NCBI GenBank assembly: GCA_031276965.1
Contig: JAISMC010000004.1
Span: forward strand, 1 to 37,452
Direction of reading: 5' to 3'
Length of the DNA stretch: 37,452 nt
Source: Treponema sp.
Lineage (GTDB): Bacteria; Spirochaetota; Spirochaetia; Treponematales; Breznakiellaceae
Position 1 is the stretch's first letter, and each line of letters begins with the position of its first letter. Made by a program: the position numbers and the translations under genes. The notes under the pieces are model-generated. The model saw only the letters and a list, made by a program, of their open reading frames with translations. It ran no database searches and was not told the DNA's origin. Positions 17,595 to 25,518 of this stretch are shown piece after piece.

Positions 17595-18221
17595 ATGCAG
17601 GAGCCTATTTTGAAATGCGATGTGATTCTGGCGGGAGTGGGCGGACAGGGGGTGCTTTCCATTGCGGCCATTATCGCCCGGGCGGCGGTTAAGGAGGGAT
17701 TCCTGATGCGCCAGTCCGAAGTACACGGCATGGCCCAGCGGGGCGGGGCGGTGCTGGCCCATCTCCGCATCGCCGGCGGCCCCATTGCCTCGGATCTGAC
17801 GCCCCGGGGCGGGGCGGACCTCATCATCTCCATGGAACCCATGGAGAGCCTCCGTTATGCCGCATGGCTTGCCCCGGAGGGAACCCTGATTACCGCGGCG
17901 GAGCGCTTCATCAATATCCCCGGTTACCCCAGCCTGCCCCTCATCCTGGAGAGCATACAAAAATTCCCCCGGCGCCGGATTATCGAAGCCGCGGGCCTCG
18001 CCAGGGAAGCGGGATTTGCCCGGGCGGTAAACATGGTCATGGTGGGGGCGGCCTCCCCCTTTCTCCCCATTCCGGCGGAAACCCTGGAAGAGGCCATTGC
18101 GGAGATGTTCGCATCGAAGTTTTCGGACTCCGGCGGAGTCCGGGACTCTGCCGGAATCCGGGGCTCGGTGGCGGACGCCAACCGGAGGGCCTTCAAAATG
18201 GGAAGAGAGGCTGCAAAGTGA
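17595..18221 (+). CDS. iorB: Indolepyruvate ferredoxin oxidoreductase beta subunit
   Basis: LKCDVILAGVGGQGVLSIAAIIARAAVKEGFLMRQSEVHGMAQRGGAVLAHLRI. Confidence 0.93.
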   Translation: MQEPILKCDVILAGVGGQGVLSIAAIIARAAVKEGFLMRQSEVHGMAQRGGAVLAHLRIAGGPIASDLTPRGGADLIISMEPMESLRYAAWLAPEGTLITAAERFINIPGYPSLPLILESIQKFPRRRIIEAAGLAREAGFARAVNMVMVGAASPFLPIPAETLEEAIAEMFASKFSDSGGVRDSAGIRGSVADANRRAFKMGREAAK

Positions 18222-19531
18222 ACTACCAGTACTGGAACGAACAATTTGAAAAGATGCCCCGGCGGGATCTGGAGGCCTGGCAGCTGGAGAAACTTAGGGA
18301 GACGGCGGGCTTTGCCCTGAGGACCCCCTTCTACAAAGAACGTCTTGCCGGAACAGGCATCGGGGAGCCCGGGGACATTAAAACCCTGGAGGATCTAAAG
18401 CGCATTCCCTTCACCACCAAGGAAGATCTCCGGAGGGGGTTCCCCTACGGCTTTCTCAGCATTTCCCGGGATGAAGTGATCCGGCTCCATGCCTCAAGCG
18501 GCACCACCGGCGCTCCAACCACCATATACTTTAGCCGGGAGGACCTTGCCCGGTGGACCGGCTTTGTGGCCCGCTGCATCTATAGCACGGGATGTAACAA
18601 AACCGACGTATTTCAGAACATGATCACCTACGGCCTCTTTACCGGAGGCCTGGGCTTCCATGCGGGGGGCGAAGCGGTGGGGATGCTGGTGATCCCTTCG
18701 GGGCCGGGAAACACCACCCGCCAGTTCCGCCTGATGCAGGACTTCGGCACTACCGTGGTCCACGCCACCCCCAGCTTCCTGCTCCATGTGGAGGCCAGGA
18801 TGCGGGAGGAAGGGATAAACCGGGACCGTATCAGGCTGAAGCGGGCCTTCGCCGGGGCGGAACCCTACTCGGAAGATACCCGCCGGCGCATCGAAGAACT
18901 GCTCCGTATCGACGTGTACAATTCCTACGGCCTTTCCGAGATGAACGGCCCCGGCGTGGCCTTTGAGTGCCAGGCCAAGAACGGCCTTCATATCTGGGAG
19001 GACGGTTATATTGCGGAGATCATCAACCCCGATACCCTGGAACCGGTGAAGGACGGTGAAACGGGGGAACTGGTGCTGACCATACTTTGCCGGGAAGCCA
19101 CCCCCATACTGCGCTACCGTACCAGGGACCTCTCCGCCTTCTACACCGGGCCCTGCCCCTGCGGCAGAACCCACCGGCGGCTCCGCCGCATCACCGGCCG
19201 TACCGACGACATGCTTATCATCAACGGGGTCAACGTATTCCCCAGCCAGATTGAAGAGGCGATCATGGCCATAAAGGAGGCGGGGAACAATTACCTTATT
19301 GTGGTGGAGAAGGAGGGGGTCCTGGACAAGCTTACCGTAAAAACCGAGGTGGGACCGGATATCTTTATGGACGACGCCCGGCCTCTCAACGCCCTCAGGG
19401 AACGGATCCGCAAAACCATTCAGGCTTCCATCACCGTCAATCCCAGGGTGGAACTGCACGAACCGGGGAGCCTCCCGGTAAGCGAGGGCAAGGCCCTGCG
19501 CGTCCAGGACAAGAGGCCGAAGGATCTATAG
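18218..19531 (+). CDS. paaK: Phenylacetate-CoA ligase family protein (copy 1)
   Basis: GTG start overlapping the iorB stop (GTGA); [90 protein letters not shown]. Confidence 0.95.
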   Translation: MNYQYWNEQFEKMPRRDLEAWQLEKLRETAGFALRTPFYKERLAGTGIGEPGDIKTLEDLKRIPFTTKEDLRRGFPYGFLSISRDEVIRLHASSGTTGAPTTIYFSREDLARWTGFVARCIYSTGCNKTDVFQNMITYGLFTGGLGFHAGGEAVGMLVIPSGPGNTTRQFRLMQDFGTTVVHATPSFLLHVEARMREEGINRDRIRLKRAFAGAEPYSEDTRRRIEELLRIDVYNSYGLSEMNGPGVAFECQAKNGLHIWEDGYIAEIINPDTLEPVKDGETGELVLTILCREATPILRYRTRDLSAFYTGPCPCGRTHRRLRRITGRTDDMLIINGVNVFPSQIEEAIMAIKEAGNNYLIVVEKEGVLDKLTVKTEVGPDIFMDDARPLNALRERIRKTIQASITVNPRVELHEPGSLPVSEGKALRVQDKRPKDL

Positions 19532-19551
19532 CCGGCGGCGTCCGTGCCGAT

Positions 19552-19681
19552 CCAAAACGCAGGGCGTTTTGGTCATTTGCTGCGGGCCGCCATCCATGGC
19601 GGCCCGGTTAGGCAAAACTCACGCCGGACCTACGGTCCGCTGGGCACGAACTTGTTGTTCGATAACTTCGATTTGTTCGTG
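19552..19681. repeat. Foldback element C / cluster of consecutive hairpins
   Basis: CCAAAACGC-agg-GCGTTTTGG (19552-19572); GGGCCGCCAT-cc-ATGGCGGCCC (19584-19605); CGGACC-tac-GGTCCG (19625-19639); CACGAAC (19645) with GTTCGTG (19675-19681). Confidence 0.8.
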
Positions 19682-19850
19682 CGGGTTCGCGCCGTTCGTG
19701 GGTTTTTACCTCCCCCCGCAAATCGCATAGTCAGCGCTCTTTTTTCCGCAAGCGTTCCCTATATGGCGTACTCCGCACATTCCGGCCCGGAACCAGCGGG
19801 CTGATTACACTAAATGATCTGATAAGAAAAAAAGACGGGAAGAAGAATAT

Positions 19851-19959
19851 GAACCGCCAAGGCGCACAAAGGTACACGAAGGACTAGATTCTCAGGCTGT
19901 ATTCCTCCTTTGTGCGCCGCGAACCGAAGGTTCGGCTTCGCCCTTGTGGTAAAATTCTT
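19851..19959. repeat. Foldback element B (imperfect inverted repeat)
   Basis: Left arm gaaccgccaaggcgcacaaaggtacacgaagga; right arm tcctcctttgtgcgccgCGAACCgaaGGTTCGgcttcgcccttgtggtaaaattctt. Confidence 0.75.
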
Positions 19960-19991
19960 AAAAATGCTTTTTAGCCTAATGAAGGTACTGA

Positions 19992-20159
19992 TCAGTTCCG
20001 GCCTGGAATTAGTCAGTTCTGACTTAGAACTGATCAGTTCTGATCTGGAATCAGTCAGTTCCGGCTTGGAATCAGTCAGTTCTGATCTGGAATTAGTCAG
20101 TTTTAACTTAGAACTAGTCAGTTCCGGCCCGGAATCAGTCAGTTCCGGCTTGGAATCAG
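19992..20159. repeat. Array 3: eight contiguous 21-bp repeats (tcagttccggcttggaatcag / tcagttctgacttagaactga types)
   Basis: Exact 21-bp period over 168 bp; in ORF 19910..20203 it reads (LE[S/L][V/I]SS[G/D])n. Confidence 0.95.
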
Positions 20160-20188
20160 CCGTCTCCGGCCCAGCGTTCCGGAGACGG
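20160..20188. other. Strong hairpin directly abutting array 3
   Basis: CCGTCTCCGG-cccagcgtt-CCGGAGACGG, perfect 10-bp arms. Confidence 0.85.
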
Positions 20189-20324
20189 GCCGGATTTGGA
20201 TAGGACGCCCGCCCGTACCTTGGGGCGGCAGAATGTACAGGGCCTTCCCCTGCCTCTAGCGGTTCCGGCGGGGCTGTGTTATAGTTTTAGTGCCAGTCAC
20301 ATCTCTAGTGCAAAGGGGGGCGCA

Positions 20325-21626
20325 GTGATCTTCAATCCTGAGTATGAGTGTATGGAACGGGGGGCGCGGGCGCAGCTTCAGCTTGCCCGGCTTAAAAATC
20401 TGGCCGAGATGCTTTACGAGCGGGTGCCCTTTTACCGGAATAAGATGGAGGCCCTGGGGATACGATCCGGGGACATCCACTGCCTCAGGGACATTGAAAA
20501 ACTTCCCTTTACCACCAAGGACGACCTGAGGGAAAATTACCCCCACGGCCTTTTGGCCTGCCCGAAGGACCGGATCGTGGAGGTCCATATGAGCTCCGGA
20601 ACTACGGGAAAGCCCGTGGTGGACGAATATACCAAAAACGACATCGATATTTGGCGTGAATCCATGGCCCGGACCATGGCCGCCGGGGGCTGTACCAAGG
20701 ACGACATCGTCCAGAACTGTTACGGCTACGGCCTCTTTACCGGCGGACCCGGCGCCCACTACGGAGCTATGACGATAGGGGCGGAGGTCCTCCCCATGTC
20801 ATCGGGCAATACCGCCCGTCAGCTCATGGTGCTGCAGGACTTCGGCTCTACCATGCTTACCTGTACGCCCTCCTACGCGCTCTATATGTCCGAGGAAGCC
20901 GCCGACGCCGGTATTGATCTAAAAAAGCTGCCCATCTGCAAGGGCTGTTTCGGGGCGGAGCCCTGGAGCGAAAATATGCGGAAGGAAATCGAAGACCGTT
21001 ACGGCATGAAGGCCTACGACATTTACGGCCTTACGGAGATCGTCGGCCCCGGGGTTTCCTTTGAATGTGAAGCCCAGAACGGCCTTCACATCAACGAAGA
21101 TCTTTTCTACCCGGAGATCATCGATCCCGAAACGGGAAAGACGCTGCCTGACGGCGAAAAGGGGGAACTGGTCTTTACCACCCTTACCAAAGAGGGAACC
21201 CCCATACTCCGTTACCGGACTAGGGACATCACCTTTCTGATGCGGGAGCCCTGCTCCTGCGGCAGAACCACCGTTAAGATGCACCGCCTCTTTGGCCGTA
21301 CCGACGATATGCTGATTATCCGGGGGGTCAACGTATTCCCCAGCCAGATAGAGCATGCCCTCTTCGAGATTGAAGGGACCGAGCCCCAGTACCTGATAGT
21401 GGTTAACCGGGGAGATACCTACCTGGACGAGGTGGAGCTCCAGGTTGAGGTAAAGCAGGAATTCTTCAGCGACGAGACTAAAAACCTGGAGGTCCTGCGG
21501 AACAAGATCGAAGGGGTAATGAAGTCCAAGCTGCAGATCAGCCTCAAGGTAAAACTGGTGGAGCCCAAGACCATCGAAAGATCCATCGGCAAGGCAAAGC
21601 GGGTCATCGACAACCGGAAAATTTAA
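20325..21626 (+). CDS. paaK: Phenylacetate-CoA ligase family protein (copy 2)
   Basis: GTG after aaagggggg; [70 protein letters not shown]. Confidence 0.95.
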   Translation: MIFNPEYECMERGARAQLQLARLKNLAEMLYERVPFYRNKMEALGIRSGDIHCLRDIEKLPFTTKDDLRENYPHGLLACPKDRIVEVHMSSGTTGKPVVDEYTKNDIDIWRESMARTMAAGGCTKDDIVQNCYGYGLFTGGPGAHYGAMTIGAEVLPMSSGNTARQLMVLQDFGSTMLTCTPSYALYMSEEAADAGIDLKKLPICKGCFGAEPWSENMRKEIEDRYGMKAYDIYGLTEIVGPGVSFECEAQNGLHINEDLFYPEIIDPETGKTLPDGEKGELVFTTLTKEGTPILRYRTRDITFLMREPCSCGRTTVKMHRLFGRTDDMLIIRGVNVFPSQIEHALFEIEGTEPQYLIVVNRGDTYLDEVELQVEVKQEFFSDETKNLEVLRNKIEGVMKSKLQISLKVKLVEPKTIERSIGKAKRVIDNRKI

Positions 21627-21636
21627 GGAGGAAACC

Positions 21637-22053
21637 ATGCCTATTAAGCAGATATCGGTATTTCTTGAAAATAATGCGGGGCGGCTCGCGGAGGTAACCG
21701 AGGTTCTTGCCCGGGCGGATATCAATCTCCGGGCCATCGCCATCGCCGACACGGCGGACTTTGGCATACTCCGGCTTATCGTCGATAAGGAAGCGGAAGC
21801 CGTACAGGCCTTGACCGGAGCGGGGTTCACCACCAGGGAAACTCAGGTGGCGGCGGTGGAAATCGACGACACCCCCGGAGGCCTTGCGGGGGTTATGAAA
21901 ATCTTCAAAGAGTACAATATCAACATTGAATACCTCTATGCCTCCCTGGAACACAAGAGCGGCAAGGCGGTGGTTGTCTTTAGGCTGGAAGACATTGAAA
22001 GGGGAATCGCCATTATTAAAGAGAAGGGCCTCTCCATGATTGAAAAATTCTAG
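21637..22053 (+). CDS. Tandem ACT-domain protein
   Basis: aaggagg RBS; MPIKQISVFLENNAGRLAEVTEVLARADINLRAIAIADTADFGILRLIV; second repeat VEIDDTPGGLAGVMKIFKEYNINIEYLYAS. Confidence 0.92.
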   Translation: MPIKQISVFLENNAGRLAEVTEVLARADINLRAIAIADTADFGILRLIVDKEAEAVQALTGAGFTTRETQVAAVEIDDTPGGLAGVMKIFKEYNINIEYLYASLEHKSGKAVVVFRLEDIERGIAIIKEKGLSMIEKF

Positions 22054-22077
22054 GCCGGATCCGGCGGGCGGGGAAAA

Positions 22078-23574
22078 GTGAAAATTTTAATGGCCGCCAG
22101 CGAGGCCGTGCCTTTCGCCAAAACCGGCGGACTTGCCGATGCGGTATCCGCCCTCTCCTTGGCCCTGGCAAAGCTGGGACATGAAGTCCGCGTGGTTATC
22201 CCCCGGTATTACAGCATAAGCCGCGACAGCCTGAAGAAGCTTGAGGGCGCCATGGGGGTTCCCGTCGGCGGCGGTGAAGAATGGTGCGCCGTCTATACCG
22301 CAAAGCTGCCCGGTTCGGCAAAGCAGGGTTCCGTTCCGGTTTATTTTATCGATCACGAAAATTTCTTTGGCCGGGACGGAATCTACGGAACTCCCAAAGA
22401 GCCGGACTTTCTGGACAACCCCCGGCGCTTCACCTTTTTCTGCCGTTCCGTTTTTCAGCTCTGCCGGAAGATCGACTGGTTTCCGGAAATACTCCACGCC
22501 CATGACTGGCCCTCCGCCCTGGCGCCGGTTTTTCTTAAATACGGCGAAAAGCGCGGCCCCCGGGGGAAATCGGGCTCCTTCGCCGGAACCGTGTCGGTAT
22601 TGACCATCCATAACCTTGGCTACCAGGGCGTCTACAGCAGGGATAACTATCCTTATACCAATCTGGGCTGGGATATTTTCCACGAGGCCGGCTTCGATGA
22701 CTGGAATATGATGAACTTTCTCAAAGTGGGGATCAACTGCGCCGGCAAGCTCAACACGGTCTCTCCCAATTATGCCCTGGAGACCCGGACCCAGGCCCAC
22801 GGCTTCCGCCTGGACGGGGCGCTTCGCTACCGTTCCGCGGACTACCTGGGCATCCTCAACGGCATAGACACGGCGATATGGAATCCCGCCAAAGACCCCC
22901 ATATCCCCCGGCCCTACAGCGCCGCCGACATGAGCGGCAAGGCGGAGGCCAAGGAAGCCCTCCAGAGAAAATTCAGCCTTCCCCCGGAGCCGGACATTCC
23001 CCTCATCGGCATGGTAACCCGCCTTACCGGACAGAAGGGGGTGGGAGAACTTTTCTACCCCGGCTATGGTTCCGCATGGTCTATCTGCCGGGACATGCGC
23101 GTACAGATGGTCCTCCTCGGTTCCGGGGAGGCATGGTGTGAACACGAAGCGGGCAGCCTCAGTTCCAGGCTTTCCAATTTCAAGGCCCATATCGGATACC
23201 GGGAAGATCTAAGCCACCTCATTGAAGCGGGGAGCGACTTTTTCCTTATGCCCAGCCGTTACGAACCCTGCGGTCTTAACCAGATGTACTCCCTCAACTA
23301 CGGGACGCTTCCCATTGTACGAAACACCGGAGGGCTGGCGGATACGGTGGAAAACTACAACCAGGATACGGGAGCCGGTACGGGCTTTATGTTCAACGAT
23401 CTGACCCCGCCGGCCATATACAATACCGTAGGCTGGGCTGTCTGGGCCTATTACAACCGCCGCCCCCACATAGAGGCCATGCGGCTGCGGGGGATGAAGC
23501 AAAATTTTTCCTGGAAAAAATCGGCGGAAAAATATATCAAAATGTACGAAGACTGCCTTGCGTCAAAGGCCTGA
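22078..23574 (+). CDS. glgA: Glycogen synthase (ADP-glucose type, GT5)
   Basis: KILMAASEAVPFAKTGGLADAVSALSLALAKLGHEVRVVIPRY, HAHDWPSAL, TIHNLGYQG, LNGIDTAIWNP, RYEPCGLNQMYSLNYGTLPIVRNTGGLADTVENY. Confidence 0.97.
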   Translation: MKILMAASEAVPFAKTGGLADAVSALSLALAKLGHEVRVVIPRYYSISRDSLKKLEGAMGVPVGGGEEWCAVYTAKLPGSAKQGSVPVYFIDHENFFGRDGIYGTPKEPDFLDNPRRFTFFCRSVFQLCRKIDWFPEILHAHDWPSALAPVFLKYGEKRGPRGKSGSFAGTVSVLTIHNLGYQGVYSRDNYPYTNLGWDIFHEAGFDDWNMMNFLKVGINCAGKLNTVSPNYALETRTQAHGFRLDGALRYRSADYLGILNGIDTAIWNPAKDPHIPRPYSAADMSGKAEAKEALQRKFSLPPEPDIPLIGMVTRLTGQKGVGELFYPGYGSAWSICRDMRVQMVLLGSGEAWCEHEAGSLSSRLSNFKAHIGYREDLSHLIEAGSDFFLMPSRYEPCGLNQMYSLNYGTLPIVRNTGGLADTVENYNQDTGAGTGFMFNDLTPPAIYNTVGWAVWAYYNRRPHIEAMRLRGMKQNFSWKKSAEKYIKMYEDCLASKA

Positions 23575-23604
23575 TACGGCAGCAACAGCCTTGGATAGAC
23601 GGCA

Positions 23605-24858
23605 TTACAGCTTTCTGATGGGGGCCACAATAACTTCCACCACCCGGCGGCGCTGGGTTTTGGAAACGGTGATGGAAAGCTGCCCGCAGGTAAAATGGTC
23701 CCCCTCCTTCGGAAGGCCCCCCAGGTTTTCCAGCACCCAGCCGCCCACGGTGGCGTACCGGCGGGATTCACCCTCTTCATCCCCGATGGAAAAAAATTCA
23801 AACATGTCTTCCAGATCCGTCCGGCCCAAAACCCTATAGGAGCCGGAATTGGTTTCGATTATATTTTCCACCACCTGATCATGCTCGTCCCAGATTTCGC
23901 CCACCAGTTCTTCCATAATATCTTCAATGGTGATGATCCCCAGGGTCCCGCCGAATTCATCCACCAGTACCGCCAGATGGGATTTTTTCTCCTGCATGGT
24001 TTGCAGCAGCCTGGGAACCTTCATTGATTTGGTGGTAAATACCACCGGTTTTACGATACTCTCCGGGGAACGGCCGGCCTTGATCACCTGATAATAAAAA
24101 TCTTTAAGAAGGATGACCCCGGTAATTTTATCGATGGAACCCTCAAACACCGGCAGCCGGGAATAGCCGGTATCCTGGAACTTTGCATCAATGGCATCCG
24201 CCGGATCGGCAATGGACACCGCCGTTACATCTACCCGGGGAGTAAAAATATCACCGGCGCTGAGATCATCAAATTCAATGGCCTGGCGGATCATGTCCTC
24301 TTCCCGTTCATTGATGCCCCCTTCCTGGCGCACCTCTTCCACAAAGGTCAGGAATTCGGCTTCCGTAACGGAGCGGTCTCCTTTTATTCTGAAAAGGCGG
24401 ACAATCATTTTTTTCCATGCCGATATAAGCCTGTTAACCGGGGTGAGGACAAAAATAAAAAAACCCAGGAGGGGCGCCGCAAACATGGCAAAACGTTCCG
24501 GGGCTTCCTTGGCCAGGGTCTTGGGAGATATTTCCCCGATCATCAGGACCAGGACGGTCATTACCAGCGTCGTTACCGAAACTCCGGCGCTGCCAAAGAA
24601 ACCCACAAAGAGCACCGTGGCCAGGGCCGAAGAGGCGATATTAACTACATTGTTGCCGATTAAAACCGTAGACAGGAGCCTGTCAAAATTTCCGGTAAGT
24701 TTAAGGGCCCGGACCGCCCGCCGGTCTCCCCGGGACGCAAGATTTTTCAACTTGGCGCGGTTCAACGAAGAAAAGGCCGTCTCACTGGCGGAAAAAAAGG
24801 CGGAACAGAGAAGCAGCGCCCCAAGGGAAATGATAAGAATTAATACAAAAGAATCCAT
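23605..24858 (-). CDS. CNNM/CorC (HlyC) family protein, second copy
   Basis: FSASETAFSSLNRAKLKNLASRGDRRAVRALKL, LTFVEEVRQEGGINEREEDMIRQAIEFDDLSAGDIFTPRVDV, DEFGGTLGIITIEDIMEELVGEIWDEHD. Confidence 0.95.
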   Translation of the reverse strand: MDSFVLILIISLGALLLCSAFFSASETAFSSLNRAKLKNLASRGDRRAVRALKLTGNFDRLLSTVLIGNNVVNIASSALATVLFVGFFGSAGVSVTTLVMTVLVLMIGEISPKTLAKEAPERFAMFAAPLLGFFIFVLTPVNRLISAWKKMIVRLFRIKGDRSVTEAEFLTFVEEVRQEGGINEREEDMIRQAIEFDDLSAGDIFTPRVDVTAVSIADPADAIDAKFQDTGYSRLPVFEGSIDKITGVILLKDFYYQVIKAGRSPESIVKPVVFTTKSMKVPRLLQTMQEKKSHLAVLVDEFGGTLGIITIEDIMEELVGEIWDEHDQVVENIIETNSGSYRVLGRTDLEDMFEFFSIGDEEGESRRYATVGGWVLENLGGLPKEGDHFTCGQLSITVSKTQRRRVVEVIVAPIRKL

Positions 24859-25007
24859 GGGCCTCCCGGGAATTTCAGTCTATACCACAATAAGCGGCTA
24901 TTGGAAGATTCATCCGAAACGGAATTTCCAAACAGCTCCAATGGACGCCGGGTAAAACATTCCGGAAACTTCTGAAAACTGCGGTTTTTAGAGGTTTCAT
25001 TTCTTCA

Positions 25008-25481
25008 TCAGGGAACAAGGGTTAAATCCGCAGTTACCCCGCGGGTACAGCGCAGCAGATCCGCGGGATGCAATACCATGAGGAGGCCCCGTTCTCCGGC
25101 GCTCACCGAGACGGCGCTGAAGAGTACAGCGGTCTCATCAATAAAAGTGGGGAAGGATTTTTTCATGCCCACCGGGGAACAGCCGCCCCGGACATATCCC
25201 GTAAGGGGCAAAAGATGCTTTACCGGAACAAGATCGGCCTTTTTCTCCCCCGCCAGGCGGGCGGCTTTTTTTAGATCAAGTTCCTCCGCCGCGGGAATAC
25301 AGCAGACCAGGCGGACCCCGGAACTTCCCTGAAGCACCAGGGTCTTGAATATCCTCTCCACAGGAAAGCCGGTACGCTCCGCCGCGTGAACGGCGGAGAG
25401 GTCCGGCCCGTCCGCATGGTAACTGAGAACGGTATACGGGATCCCCGCGGCATCCAGCAGCCGCATGGCGTTGGTTTTCAC
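25008..25481 (-). CDS. ybaK: YbaK/EbsC-family Cys-tRNA(Pro)/aminoacyl-tRNA deacylase
   Basis: MKTNAMRLLDAAGIPYTVLSYHADG, AERTGFPVERIFKTLVLQGSSGVRLVCCIPAAEELDLKKAA, GYVRGGCSPVGMKKSFPTFIDETA. Confidence 0.95.
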   Translation of the reverse strand: MKTNAMRLLDAAGIPYTVLSYHADGPDLSAVHAAERTGFPVERIFKTLVLQGSSGVRLVCCIPAAEELDLKKAARLAGEKKADLVPVKHLLPLTGYVRGGCSPVGMKKSFPTFIDETAVLFSAVSVSAGERGLLMVLHPADLLRCTRGVTADLTLVP

Positions 25482-25518
25482 GGCGCAGTTTTAACCGCGG
25501 GCCTTCCGCCGCCGGAAA

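Noticed and set aside
19685-19950. GGTTCG motifs suggesting tRNA T-arms
   Set aside because: They belong to the foldback/hairpin elements; no acceptor or anticodon stems could be found.
19910-20203. ORF 19910..20203 as a confident protein-coding gene
   Set aside because: The open frame is partly a consequence of the 21-bp period, it begins inside foldback element B, and no clear RBS or homology is visible. Kept as a question under the array findings.
2651-24858. Two CorC/HlyC-like proteins as a recent duplication
   Set aside because: Sequences are clearly divergent; multiple paralogues of this family per genome are common.
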